A DNA stretch of 64,000 bases from Heterostelium album PN500 (taxonomy: Eukaryota; Evosea; Eumycetozoa; Acytosteliales; Acytosteliaceae), in assembly GCF_000004825.1 (NCBI RefSeq), contig NW_008805070.1:1302001-1366000 (forward strand), given 5' to 3'. Each line of letters opens with the position of its first letter. Position 1 is the first letter of the stretch. A program made the translations under genes and the position numbers. Shown one piece after another: positions 10,865 through 23,147 of the stretch. The notes below the pieces were generated by a model. That model was not told the DNA's origin and ran no database searches. It saw only the letters and a program-made list of their open reading frames with translations.

Positions 10865-12557
10865 TTAATCTTTTAATACAGAGTCAGCAACGTAGGTGAA
10901 ACCTTCGAAACTATTATCTTTGCTAACGGCATCGGCGAGTGTTGTAGTTTCGACAACACTGTCTAGTGGTCTCTCTTGGGTGAACAGTGGATCGATCTGA
11001 CTGATGTCGGTTCCAGACTTTACCTTTGGCTTGAAGTGTACCTCTATTTCCTTTCTGTCCAATTTCTCCCAGTCGATATTCTTGAACCATGGATGATTCT
11101 TTACTTCATTGCCACCCTTTGATCCCAATCTCTTGTCGACCTCTCTAGTCAACAATCCCTCGAGCAGTGACTTTGCCTCTGGTGAAATATAACTTGGAAT
11201 CTTGAGTTCTCCATTGAGAATCTTTTGGTACATCATACTAACATTCTGTGAATAGAATGGTGGCTGTAATAAGAAAATAACAAATAATTAATAATCTTAT
11301 TCTTACGTTCGTCGACGAACTAACTAACTAAAATAGTTCAATCTCTAATTATAACACTTACTAAACCAGTTAACATTTCAAATAATAAAGTACCTAAACT
11401 CCACCAATCGACAGCACATCCATGTCCATGACCATTCAGTACCTCTGGTGCAAGATATTCAGGAGTACCACAGAATGTAAAGGTACCGTCGGTAGTTTCA
11501 ATCTTCTTGGATAATCCAAAATCTGTTATACAAATGTGTCCGTCTGAATCCAGTAGAATGTTCTCTGGTTTCAAATCACGATATACAATCTCTTGTTGAT
11601 GAAGATGTGCCAATGCCGAAACAATCTCTGCAGCATACAATTTAACTCTAGCTTCAGAGAATCTACCTTCTCTCTTCAAATGGAAGAATAACTCACCTCC
11701 ATTTACAAAATCTAAAATCATATAGAGTTTATCTCTTGTCTAATAATAATAATAAAAAAAAGAAATAAAATAAAATAACAATAAAAAAGAGAGAGTTGTT
11801 AGTTATTTCAATTCTTCTATTTAATATACAATATAAATTAATAATGATGATGATAACATACTTGGAATGCAAAATGTAAGTTGACAATGAATGGATGTGA
11901 GATACATTGGAGAATGGACTTTTCGGATTTGGTGTGATTTACTTGTTTTCTGGCGATAATTGCATCCTTACGGAGAACTTTCATGGCGTAAATCTTATTG
12001 TCATCCTTCTTCTTGACTTGCATTACTTTTCCAAAGCTTCCTTTACCAATGACGGTGAGTAACTCAAAGTCGTCTTTGGTTACGGTCTGTTTATTCTTTG
12101 AGAAGATGATCTCTTCGGGACCTTCGTCATCGTCGCCAGCGGTCGATGGCGAATCTGGTGTGCTGGCGCTGTCGACAACGTTGGCACCATTCTCTTTGTT
12201 GTCATTCAACGATCCATTGTTATTGTTGTTGTTATTGCTTAAGCTACCGTTGTTAGGTGAGAGTGATGGTGAAGCCGGTTGTTTTGGTGATGTTGAATCT
12301 TGTTGTTGTTGCTGCTGCTCTGACTGTGGGGAAGTAGCTGCCGACTGTTGCTGCGAAGTCGAATCGACAGTGGCTGCGCTCAGTACGTCGATGCTGGCGT
12401 TGTTCGCTTCGACCGATCCATTGCTGTGCTTGTCGGCACCAGTGGCGCTTCCACCCTCTGGATTCTTTACACTTCCACGCTTTGGTTTTCCAGTACTGCT
12501 TTGCTTCGGTGACTTTGTACTGGAGGATCTCTTCTCCTTACTATGAGTTTTACCCAT
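10865..12557 (-). CDS. pkgB: PKB-related AGC protein kinase PKBR1
   Basis: Three exons (12557-11862, 11739-11362, 11263-10865) give 490 residues. The N-terminus [10 protein letters not shown] is an N-myristoylation signal, and there is no PH domain, as in Dictyostelium PKBR1 and unlike Akt/PkbA. After a Ser/Pro/Gln/Asn-rich linker the AGC kinase domain starts near residue 164: GKGSFGKV loop, Lys193, YRDLKPEN with Asp287, DFG with Asp305, and activation-loop Thr320 in TFCGTPEY. The hydrophobic motif FEGFTY carries Thr481. These sites lie at a constant +11 from the known PKBR1 sites Thr309 (PDK1) and Thr470 (TORC2). It is a chemotaxis kinase acting at the leading-edge membrane. Gly2, the active-site residues and both regulatory Thr are intact. 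Confidence 0.93.
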
Positions 12558-15500
12558 TTCTTATATTATCACTATTTTGTTTTGTTTATTTATATATTGA
12601 TTGATTTTGATCGATTTTACTTCTATTTTTTTCTTTGCTAAATATTATCTAATCCAATATTTATATCTTTATCTTTATCTTGTTTTGGTTGATTTTGCGC
12701 ACACCACTAAAACTCAAGATCTTGCTACAATATTTTTTTTTAATTTTTGCACAAAAAAAAAATTAAAAAAAATTAAAAAAAAAATAATGTTGGTTGATTT
12801 GTCCAAACTGCTAATACTAATATTACAAAAATAAAAAAATAAAATAAAAATGAGTAAAGTTTGTTTTAAAATGATATATGTGAATGAATTTGGTTATTGA
12901 CTACTACTACTAATATACAAATAAATAATGAACTAGTTTTTTTTTTAATAATAAATTTATTAAATTTAATGAAATGAAGGGAAAAAAAACAAAAAAAAAA
13001 AAGATAAAAGATATATATTTTAATATTTATAATAATGAATTATTTAAAATTATCAAAAAATGATGTTTATTATAATTATTATTATTTGGTTTGTGTTATG
13101 TTGTTTGTTGTTTTGTGCTTTTGTTTTATTTGTTTGATTGTTGTTGTTGGTTGGTAAATATTATTATTGATTACAAAAAAAAAAAAAAAAAAGATATTTT
13201 GAAAAAAAAATTTTTTAACACGAATGAACGGTTTTTTTTTTGTTGATTGTTTTTTTTTTTTTTTTTTTTTGTCTTGGTCTTAGAAATAGTTGTGTTTGTG
13301 TGGTGCTAAAAAAACAAAATAATAAAGTTTGCAAAATAAGATGAAAAGTATTTTTGGGTTTTTTTGTTTTTTGCTTGATTGTTTTGGATTAAATATTAAA
13401 ATCAGTCGGTCGTGTCAACTAGTAATCGATTGTGATTCAAAGAACTAATAATAAATCTCAACTTTAACTTATTACTTCTTTTAATTAAAAATTAGAAATG
13501 TATGATAAATAAATGTTGTTGTTTAAACAATATTGTAACTTTATGAGAATAAATAATAATAAAAAAAAACAGTAATTACAATCTAAAATAATCTAAGATG
13601 CTAAAAAAAAACTCTATCTATTTTATTTCCATTGATTCTGAACATGAATGAATTATTTATTTATGTAGTATTTATTTTATTAATATATTTACCAATCTAT
13701 TTTAAATAATCTAAAGAAAAAAAAAAACACCAAAATATAAAATTAATTCTTTCAAACTTGAAGGATGCAGGAAAAATGAAACTATTGTTATTTTTGATAT
13801 TATTGTTGATTTTGGAATAAGGAAAATTAAATAAATAGAACAGAGTTAGAGATTAATTGTTGTTTGACAAGCTTTTATTGGTAGTTGTTTTCTCTAGTGT
13901 TTACTGATTGTTTTTTACTGTATCTAATTAGTTTCTTCTTCTTTGTAGTGAAATTTATTTTATTACTGGATTAATATTTATTTGGTAATAATTTTTTAGT
14001 TTATTAAGATAAGATTAATTGTTGTTGCTTTATTTTAGTTTGGTTTCAAGAGAGTTGCTGATTTTTAATGACTATTTGATCTCCAACGGTCTCCAATCAT
14101 CACAATAACAGATTCAAAATTAGTATTATTAATAATTTTATATATTATAATTTATATATTTATTAACATCATCATTCTCTCCCGCACTCCTATTTATTTT
14201 TATTTATTTTTTAATAAACTCATTATTAGAACACACAGTTTAGAGAGAGAGAGAAGTGAGAGAGAAAGAAAGAGATAAAATTACATCAACAAAGCTAGCT
14301 TTGAATGAGGTTGTAGTGAATGGTAGGTCAAAAAAAAAAAAAGATAGTGTGTAAGTAAATTAAGTGTTAAGTGTTGAGGTGTGTTTGTTTGTGTTTTTTG
14401 AGTTTAGTGTGTGGCTTGATTGATTGATTGATTGTGGGTGCTGATGTTGGTGAGAAGTGTTAGAGATAGAATGTTCTGTTGAATAAAATGGTTCAAATTC
14501 ACTATTCAATTTAGGTTGTTATTAATCAGTGATATCACTCTCAATTTGGTTTAACAAGAATGTTCTAGTATTATTAAAGCGAGCTATAGCTTGGTTGTCT
14601 TGAGCACATTGTGTAAGCTCAACTAATGGTGAATAGGTTAGTTGAAGTAAGCATAAGAATAAGCATTTATTTTAAAAAACAATAAAGTTTTTAATCAATG
14701 ACGATTTTTAAAAATAGATTAACTTTAATGCGATATATTTATCGAAAGTTATTAATACTTTTTATAACAAATATAAATCAATAAGATTGAAAGTTATAAT
14801 AAAGTTGTGTTTTAGTATTGCCTATTTGTACTTTGCACAATTATGATGATGTTGTTTGATTATTTGTTACTATAATGAATTACTATGATGATGTTATAAT
14901 TGTATTTTATTTATTTTTGCCTTTGAATTCAAATAAATCAAAGACATTCAGTTGTGATGTTGAAAAAAGTATGATTGTTTACAACTAAGGTGAGCAAAAA
15001 CCTCTCTTCAATTACAATCACCTATTTTGGCCTAAAATGACAATTTTTATAAAAATAAAATAAAATAAATTCCGAAATTAAATTTACTCGGAGATATATG
15101 TTTAACAAAGTAATACTTTACTAAATTAAAATATAGAGTTTGATATTTTTATAAGACTTGTCTTAGTTTTATCATTTTAGATTTTTTATTTATTTATTTA
15201 AATTGATTTTTTATAAAAAAACAAAAAAAAACAAAATAACAAATATTTAAAAACACACACACCCCATTACAATCTATCGACCAGGTAATTTGTTACCATT
15301 GAAGAGAACAATCAAATAAAAAGGGGGGAAGTAGAAAGTAGTTGAAGGATTGCGTAAATTTTATTGCCTACTATAAATAAAAATATATTTCACAACTCAA
15401 TAATAATGTGAATCGGTTTAAAATTAATAGTATTTTGACATATTGATTACAAATTCAATATTCAATAGGTTAATTTTTTTTTATTTTCTATTTTTTTTTT

Positions 15501-15683
15501 TTTAATATATATAGAATTAAACATATAACATATAATATTAAATCATTAAACATTTATCTCTCATAATCAATTTCATTATTGTCATTTTCCTCTCATATAA
15601 GATTATTCATATAAATAAAATTCAAATAATTAAAATTTAAAAAAATTAATAAATTAAAAATTTAATTAAAAAAGTAAATAATT
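12558..15683. other. 3.1 kb gene-free region
   Basis: This divergent spacer separates the 5' ends of pkgB (minus) and the inositol oxygenase gene (plus). It is dominated by A and T runs (about 12730-12790, 13170-13270, 15480-15510). Less AT-rich patches occur at 14060-14640, with a GA-rich stretch near 14240-14270 and a short palindrome-rich segment at 14578-14626. No open frame looks coding, and no tRNA could be confirmed. Two long 5' regulatory regions are the simplest reading. Confidence 0.5.
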
Positions 15684-16645
15684 ATGATAAAATCGGAATT
15701 ACCTCCAAGTGCAACAGTTGTTGTCGCACATCCAACATTACAATTTGAACCAACAAAAGAGGTAGACACATTTAGAAACTATGAGGATAGCCATCTACAG
15801 GATTCAGTGTCGAGAGCATACAGAAACAGTCATACCAAACAAACCTATGAATATGCCAAGTCGAAATTGGATCAATACGGTTCGCTGTCGACCGGAATCA
15901 ATATGTCGGTGTGGGAGGCAGCCGAGCTTCTCAATACGATAGTGGATGAATCCGACCCGGACTCTGACATCCCACAGATCAACCATCTTCTCCAGACTGC
16001 CGAGGCAATACGTAAGGTCTATCCGGGAGAGGAGTACGACTGGTTCCACCTCACTGGATTCATCCACGACCTCGGTAAGATTCTCTTGAACCCGCGCTTC
16101 AACGAACCTCAATGGGCGGTAGTTGGCGACACCTTCCCTGTGGGATGCAGATTCGATGAGAGCAATATATTCTATGAGTACTTCAAAGACAATCCCGACT
16201 ACAACAACTCGCTCTACAACACAGAGTGCGGTGTCTACGAGAAACACTGCGGGCTAGAGAATGTCGTCATGAGCTGGGGACACGACGAGTACTTCTACCA
16301 GGTTTGCATCGGTAACAACTCTACACTACCAAAGCAAGCGCTATACATGATTAGATTCCACTCGTTCTATCCATGGCATAAACACAATCAATACAAACAG
16401 ATCACCAACGAACAAGATCAAGAAATGTTGGAATGGGTAAAGAAGTTTAATATGGTAAATATTATATATATAGCAATTTAAAATATATTTATCTATATTA
16501 TTATTTTAAAAGTTAACTAATATTATTTTCAATATCTTAGTTTGATCTTTATTCAAAAGACGCAGAACCTGTAAATGTTGAAAAACTAAAACCATATTAC
16601 CAATCTTTAATCAAGAAATACTTCCCTGATACATTAAGATGGTAG
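15684..16645 (+). CDS. myo-Inositol oxygenase (MIOX)
   Basis: Two exons (15684-16454 and 16541-16645) give 291 residues, close to the usual 285. The enzyme is an HD-fold, mixed-valent di-iron oxygenase that converts myo-inositol plus O2 to D-glucuronate in the cytosol. All six iron ligands can be placed: His101, His128 and Asp129 (FIHDLGK), His200 (WGHDEYF), His226 (RFHSFYPW) and Asp259 (FDLYSK). Their offsets from the mouse ligands rise smoothly from +3 to +6. Asp259 lies in the 35-codon second exon (34 residues plus stop), and the protein ends YFPDTLRW as in other MIOX enzymes. The first exon is strikingly GC-richer than its surroundings. It looks fully functional. Confidence 0.95.
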
Positions 16646-17344
16646 GATAAAGATAAGATAATAGAATAAGAAAGAATTATTTATTTTATATTTAAATATT
16701 GTTCATAAAATTAATATTAATACAAATATTGTTAAATAATAAATGTGAATATTTTGTTTTTTTTTTTTTAATTAATCTAAAGAAATATTAATAGCTAAAT
16801 TGCTAATAACGATTATCATTGTTGACTAGTACTATAAATAGTTAAAATGGTAATGATCATCGACATTCTTAAGATAAAATATCTTTTTTAACGAATCTTT
16901 CAAAAACCTATTAAAATGATGATGTTGCTTTTTGCTGTAAACATTTATTTAATTAAATGCTCTATTTTGTTGTTAATATAACGTAAGTTTTTTCGGCAAA
17001 AGTATGAATGCAGTAAATCAATAAGCAAATGACGTATTTTCTATGTCCAAGATCAACCAGTCTTTAAATTTTTGCAATTTTTTTAATTAAAATTCATAAA
17101 TTTTGAAAAATTCAAAAAATTTGGTAGATGAAAGTGGTTGGGTGGTGTTGTTTATTGATTAACCAATTTCACTGCAACTTTTGATTTAAAACAACAGCAG
17201 CAACAGCAACAACAACAACCAAATCGCGATCAAACAACAATAAATAGTCATTCGTTTAATCAATTTAAAACAACAATTAAACTATTAATATAATATATTT
17301 ATTTATTTATTAACACTACTAATAATAATATATAATAACAATCA
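16646..17344. other. Intergenic, 700 bp
   Basis: AT-rich spacer between two plus-strand genes. A CAG/CAA-rich patch at about 17195-17220 lies in what is probably the 5' UTR of the next gene. No gene or regulatory motif was recognised. Confidence 0.5.
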
Positions 17345-17831
17345 ATGTCACAAAATAAAAGAGTTGAAAGAGAACCATTCGAAGATTTGAGTGGTCCAGG
17401 TGCACCAGTCAAGAAGGAATCACAACAACAATACTTTGCAAGAAGATCACAAGAGGAGGAAGAGAGTAGACAAGTATTTCTCAGACAAGGAATCAAAGGT
17501 GGTTTAATTTACACTGGTGTCACCGCTGCTTTAGTCGCTGCTGGTACCTATTTTTGTATGTATTCATTGATTTTATTACTCTTCCAATATATATATATAT
17601 ATACGTATACTTATTTGAGACATACTCTGAATCATTCGATTAGCACCAAGAATTAGACAAACATTATCATGGAACATTAGAGCATTCATTGTTTCATCAG
17701 GTTTTGTAGCAGGTTTTTGGATTTACGGTGAAACTAGCTCAAGACAAGTCATTCACAATCGTCTCTACAAAGAGATGGATCAGTTTTACAATCAACCACA
17801 CCAACAACAACAACAACAACAAAAGAAATAA
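17345..17831 (+). CDS. Small membrane protein of unknown function
   Basis: Two exons (17345-17555, 17644-17831) give 132 residues. The first 45 are charged. Two hydrophobic segments follow: one around GGLIYTGVTAALVAAGTYF, the other around RAFIVSSGFVAGFWIYG. They are separated by a short basic turn with Pro-Arg-Ile-Arg. The C-terminus is polar and ends in a Gln run and KK. The size and helix-turn-helix hairpin recall small mitochondrial inner-membrane proteins of the HIG1 type, but I do not see the full HIG1 motif, so this is only a thought. The donor GTATGT and acceptor TTAG keep the frame. Confidence 0.65.
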
Positions 17832-18454
17832 ATTAATTAATCAATCGTACTTTTTTTTTAATAGAATCAAACAAAATCGATTTTCCCTCTTCTTTCAATC
17901 AACTAAATTCTTCTTCTTCTTCCACTTTATCTTATAAATCCTCTTCTTTTGTTTTTGATTGATGATACCTCCACACACTCAGACATCAACCATAAACTAA
18001 CCTATTATTAGTATAAATGAATCATCTAACAGATTCAAATGAAATGAAATGAAATCAAATTAAACATAATCTTTGAGTTTAAAAGACTTTAAAGAATATC
18101 ACTTTTATGTAAAATAATATAAAAATAAACACTATTACTTTAATCAAATAACAGTCAAGTCTTTATACAAGTTAAAAGAAATAATAATTCATTAAAGCTT
18201 TTTAATGTTAAATTAATGATGATCTATACATTATTTATGTGATTTGGTTGTGTGATGATTATGATTTGGCGAGTGAATGAATATGTAAAGTTAAAATTGA
18301 AAGATAGGCAATGTTGATTGTGTTGTTGTTGAATATTAAAGTTAATTTTAAATTTGTCGATATTGTTTTGATTTGATTTGATTTGATTTGATTTGATTTG
18401 ATTTGATTTGATTTGTCTTGAATAATTTGATATATATCTCTGTGTATTGTTTTT
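17832..18454. other. Intergenic between convergent genes
   Basis: This is the 3' flank of the small membrane protein gene (plus) and of TVP23 (minus). It contains T-rich and A-rich runs and an ATTTG tandem repeat at 18366-18415. No gene was seen. Confidence 0.55.
18366..18415. repeat. ATTTG pentanucleotide tandem repeat
   Basis: About ten head-to-tail copies of a 5-bp unit (nine perfect ATTTG after one variant) sit 40 bp 3' of the TVP23 stop. The repeat is a typical slippage-prone microsatellite. It creates an artificial open frame on the minus strand. Confidence 0.9.
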
Positions 18455-19638
18455 TTAAACTCTGCTAATTGCTTGATTAACAATTGAACCAACTATGTAT
18501 GATTGTGCCATTCCTTTAACCTTCTTTCTTGCATCTATTTTTAATAAAGTGTAAGAGTTAGTCAAATTATACTTATTTATAATATATATCTATCTGTCTG
18601 TCTGTCTTTAGATCATACCTTTAGCACATTTTATATAACCAATAACATTTACACCGGTCAGTGCAAGACAAACAACATCTACAACCAACCAACCAAAGCT
18701 CAAGCTAAGAAGTGAAATTATACTGAAAATTGTAAGCAATATCCAAACTAATGGTGCTCCAATGACACCGACCCAAAACAAAAATGATTCATGTTGATTG
18801 ATTTGACTCTTATTCTAAAAGATATCGAATAATATTTTAGTTTGTTTGTTAGTTTGTTTTGATAACCTAGATGTGTGTAGTTAACCATTATTACTAACCT
18901 CTAACGATTCGAAAATCCAACGATCAGTTCCATCCTCTTTGATTTCATTCCACCAACGTAATCCTACCAATAGACGACCGGATACATTCTTTACAGTCCA
19001 AAAGTCAAATGCAGCACACAATGTAATAACGATAAAAGCAATAACAAAGCTAAGTCCGACCAACGAAGCAAGTAGATAGATTACTATTGCTGATACTTTA
19101 AAGAAGAAATGAAAGAATAATGCTACTGGGTGTTTCGGTGCACTTGCTGCTCCCTGCTGTTGTTGATCCGATGTCGTCTGTATTGGATCGTTATTTACTC
19201 CTATCGATGAATCATCATCATGAAAAGGCGAATACTATTATTATTGTTGTTATTGAAAAGAAAAAAAAAACAAACTATCTTATTAATATCAACTTTATTA
19301 ATAAAACAATTATTATCTATCAATTCTATCTCAATATCTATTTGTTTTATATCCTTATCTATAATCATCTATTATCCAAAACAAGAATGTTTAAACATTC
19401 TTTCTTTAGTCGTTTATAATTAAAGATGAACCTTATTAAATCTTAATAATATAGTTGATATATAATCTTGTATATCTTTTAGGTGTTTCACTGCTATTTG
19501 TTTATTCATCTACTATTCATCTCTATTCATCTACTCATCTATTCATTGTTGTTTTTATATTTTATATTTTCCTTCATTGTTTACTGATTGATTGATTGTT
19601 TGTTTGTTTGATGATATATAGTTTATTACCTTCATCAT
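18455..19638 (-). CDS. tvp23: TVP23-family Golgi membrane protein
   Basis: Four exons (19638-19630, 19234-18899, 18814-18619, 18534-18455) give about 206 residues. The family signature is clear: [21 protein letters not shown] followed by a Glu-Asp-Gly-Thr loop and WIFES. Four hydrophobic segments flank it, with the last pair in exon 3. TVP23 proteins sit in late-Golgi membranes with YIP4/YIP5-type partners and help trafficking. The first coding exon is proposed as only MMK, because no in-frame ATG exists in exon 2 and a good GTAATA donor follows ATGATGAAG. This start is the least certain part; the intron would be 395 nt, long for this genome. Confidence 0.85.
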
Positions 19639-20918
19639 GATTGGTGGGTGTTTGTACAAAATAAATAAAAATAAATATTATTAAAGGTTTGTAAATAGAA
19701 ATAAAAATGAATAAATAATAATTAATTAAACAAAATGTTAAAAAAAAAATTGTTCACACTTTACCACTTTATTTTTCATTAAAAAAATAAAAATAAAAAA
19801 AAATTGTTATATGTGTGTGAATGTGAATACTTCATTTCAAAAATAATTTAAAAAATGACCACGTTTGAACTCTCTTTTCAATTCAGGAATTCAAACTTTA
19901 TTACAAAATAAATAAAGGAGATAGACTAATCGGTCATATAATATAAAAATAAAATGTTTATTATTTTTTTACGCCAACATCAATAATAAAAAAAAATTGA
20001 CTGATCTGCCAAAAGACTCTGTTTTTTTTTGTACCAGGATTAGACTGGTCAGTATGGAACTTTACTTCTTGTTGGCACTGGGCAGTCGTTGTTGTAAATT
20101 TGGAATAAAAAAAGAAGCATACTTGGGAAGGAATTGTATTGTATTGTTGATTGTAGTTGTTGGTTGCAGGTGGTATCGATGAGAGCTTTTTTGTGCACAA
20201 GTAAATTTGATTTGATTTTGTAAAATGGTTTTAGTGGAGTTGTATTCGTCTTTATGAATTGGTTACACAATGCAGATCAAACCGTATCGTGTTCGATTCT
20301 TTGTAAAGTGAATGTGTCTCCACTCATTCATTATTGTTGTTGTTGTTGTTAAAAGGGTGGTTGACAAATAATGTAATATTGCTTGTCGTTTGTCCAGCAA
20401 TCTTATATTAAATGTGTTTGTTGTTGTTGTTGTTAATGATGATGATAATAATAATAATAAATAATTATTATAATAATACAATACTAAATAGAAATTTACA
20501 AACAAAAGCGTGTCTTTCAAATCCAGGAATGAACTACCTACTGCTGCTACTACTACTACTGTTGTTGTTACTACAATTCTCCAAAACTCTTTTATCCAAA
20601 TGGTGTATTTTAAGTTGAAACAAGATGATTTGATTATTGATTGATTGATTGTTTTTTTTTGTTTTGTTTTGTTTTGTTTATATATATATTGTTTTTTTTT
20701 TGACTTTTGCTATTATTATTATTGTTTTTTGCTGATTACTACTTTATTGATATGATGTTGCTGAGATTGATTGATTGTTAGAATTACTATTTGTTTTTTG
20801 CTTTTTTTTTTTTTGTTGTTTTGATGTTGCGTGTAAATAAATTGTTAGTTTTTGATTACTATGATTTGGTTGTTGTATGATTTGGTATGATTTGGTTGTT
20901 GTTATTCTGGTTGATTGT
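19639..20918. other. Intergenic, 1.3 kb
   Basis: It lies between the TVP23 5' end and the PRL phosphatase 3' end. Poly-A and poly-T runs dominate, but 19990-20290 is noticeably less AT-rich, with overlapping short open frames on both strands. The motif GACTGGTCAGT near 20045 is self-complementary at its ends. None of the frames resembles a family. An unrecognised non-coding RNA or a short exon cannot be excluded. Confidence 0.4.
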
Positions 20919-21573
20919 CTACATGATGAGACAACTTCCCTTCTTCTTGCTCTTGTAGTTCTTAAGATATTGAATTTGTTTGATGTTGATTGAACCTCTT
21001 CTTCTCTCACGAATGTACTCCACTGCTTGAAGTGGGTTCATTCCACCTTCAATTAAAGCAATAGCTACCAACACTGGAGCTCTTCCAAGTCCAGCAACAC
21101 AATGGACGCCAACTGTCTCCTTTCCATCCTTCCTACAATATTATAATATAATTATATATATAATATTAGTCTACATACTAGCTGTTGTAAATAAAGTAAT
21201 TATTGCTAAAACCTACTTATAAGAATCTTTTAATATCTTTAACCAGTTTTCAACCACTGAATCGGAAGGTGCACCACCGTCAGGGAATGGCATGTCGTGA
21301 ACCTGAATTCCGATCGATTGGAGTGGTTCAGTTGAATAGGTTGGATCGCATGCGCGTACCAAATGTGATATATTGTATTTTCTAAGTTCCTATTTTATTT
21401 ATCATCATTGTTATTATTATTATTATTTGATTATATATAATTTAATAGACGATACATACATTAATATATAATTGTAAATTGTCATCGTTTGGGGCATCAA
21501 AGATGAGGAATCTATGTGTTGAGCTCTCGACTAAGGAGGCTGGGTTTGGAAGTGTGCTACGAACTCCTGTCAT
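20919..21573 (-). CDS. PRL-type protein tyrosine phosphatase (PTP4A), prenylated
   Basis: Three exons (about 21573-21460, 21389-21217, 21132-20919) give about 166 residues, nearly the length of animal PRL-1/2/3. Exon 1 has FLIFDAPND, exon 2 has HLVRACDPTY and the acid loop MPFPDGG with Asp75. Exon 3 has the P-loop VHCVAGLGRAP (Cys107, Arg113), with Ala in place of the usual Ser/Thr after Arg, a PRL hallmark. A polybasic run (YKSKKKGS) precedes the CAAX box CLIM, so farnesylation and membrane targeting are expected. In animals PRLs act on growth signalling and bind CNNM magnesium transporters; the role here is inferred only. Confidence 0.93.
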
Positions 21574-22145
21574 CTTTTTCTTACATCTCTATAGAGGGAA
21601 AACAATGATTCTTTTGGTTTTTGTTGTTGTTGAATTGTTTGTTTGTTGTGTTATTATTTTATTAATACTCTATTTTCAATATCTATCCTATCTACTAGTT
21701 ATTAATAATTATAATGTTATGTTAAAAAAAAAGTATGAATAATAATAATATTAAATAAAAAAATGATTGGTTATTTGTTTGTTTGTTTGTTTGTTAAAAA
21801 AAAAAGAATAAGATTTGATTTTGATTATGATTATTATAATGATAAATAAATACAACAATAATAAAAAAGAAATAAGAATTAAACTATTTTTAAAAAAAAA
21901 AAAAAAAAAGAGAGAAAATTAATTTTTTGACTATGTTGTTGTTTTTTTTTTTTTTTTTGTTATTTTTAAAAAGATAAAGGTTATTTTCGATTGAATTTTA
22001 TAAAATAAACTAATTAAAAAAAACAAAAAAAAATTTTTATATCAAAATAATCAAGTTTTTTTTTCAGTTACAAAAAGGTTGTCTGCAAAAAAATACGTTA
22101 AAAAAACTAGACAAAATAGTTGGAAATTACTTTAACAACATGATA

Positions 22146-22204
22146 AACACAGTGTTGTCTGAGACCTCATCTCAAAGTATTAATTTGTTTATCAACACTG
22201 TGTT
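22146..22204. other. 12-bp inverted repeat
   Basis: AACACAGTGTTG (22146-22157) and its exact reverse complement CAACACTGTGTT (22193-22204) enclose a 35-nt loop. Each arm is itself nearly palindromic, so the site could be a double binding site for a dimeric factor or a stem-loop RNA. Confidence 0.5.
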
Positions 22205-22736
22205 GATTGATTCTACAATGTAACATAAACTAAACTTGGACTTGTTCGACTTTCCCCTCATCGATGCTCTTCTTGATTTTAAAAGATAGTGAAGTGTGAT
22301 GGTGATGTTGATGATGATATTGATTTGTAATAACAGTTATTATAAACTTTAAATAAATTAATTAATTACTCTTTTAACTTTTTAAATTTATTAATCCTAA
22401 CTAATAAATAAATAAATAAATAAAATATAAAACTTTTTTTTTAAAACATTTAATAAAATAAAAGAATATTTTTGATATCTTATTTGTTGATTATTATTAT
22501 TTTTGATTATGTCTTTCTTTTTGTAAATAGAATAGAATAGATAGATATCTTATCTACAATAAATAAAATTAAATCAATTGTTTTTTTTTTTGTATCACTG
22601 TATTTAATTATTTACAAAAAAAAGACTGAAAACAAAAAAATTACCAAATTTAGTTAAAAAAGAATAACTATTGTTATAAAAGTAATAGTGGAAAAAATCA
22701 ATTTATATATATTCTGAGAGTATAGTATAATATCAT

Positions 22737-22758
22737 TATATCCCCACCCAGGGATATA
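22737..22758. other. 8-bp GC-capped hairpin
   Basis: TATATCCC and GGGATATA flank a 6-nt CACCCA loop. Runs of C and G are rare in this AT-rich spacer, which makes the element stand out. Its role is unknown. Confidence 0.45.
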
Positions 22759-23147
22759 TTAGAATCAAATCAAATGAAATTAATTATTAATGATAATAAT
22801 AATTATATGGGGTGATTTCATATGAGTGTGTAATCAGTCATGTGATTTTTATTATCAATTATATAAATAATTATTGAGAGAAATATATTATATAGATTGT
22901 ATTCCTATTTGTGTATAGTGGTAATCGGAACATTTAAAATAAATAAAGATCAGTAATGATAATTATTGTTGTCATAAATCCATGGATATAACGAGCGAGA
23001 TTAATATTCATTGTCAAAAACGACTTGTGATTTTCAATATTTATTTAATTAAAGTTTTATTGTTATTTTATATTTCATTTTCATTTTATTTTATTTTTAT
23101 TTTTATTTTTATCTCTAATTTGTGTTGCTGATTGGTTGATTGAACGA

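Larger units (their letters stand above)
21574..23147. other. Divergent intergenic region, 1.6 kb
   Basis: This is the shared 5' region of the PRL gene (minus) and the DHHC gene (plus). It contains long A and T runs (21895-21960, 22020-22060), an inverted repeat at 22146-22204, and a GC-capped hairpin at 22737-22758. No gene was seen. Confidence 0.5.

Noticed and set aside
11998-12546. 182-codon plus-strand frame over the pkgB first exon
   Set aside because: It lies antisense to a well-supported kinase exon; its Cys and Leu runs are the reverse of Gln and Asn codons.
14575-14630. tRNA-like segment (AGCTATAGCTTGG with TTGAGC/GCTCAA arms)
   Set aside because: A D-arm-like hairpin is present, but there is no GTTCRA loop, no matching anticodon stem and no 3' acceptor strand.
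15804-16247. 147-codon minus-strand frame over inositol oxygenase
   Set aside because: It is antisense to a gene whose iron ligands are all in place. The GC-rich exon simply lacks stops on the other strand.
18259-18492. Minus-strand frame through the ATTTG repeat
   Set aside because: The frame is a by-product of the pentanucleotide repeat and overlaps the TVP23 last exon.
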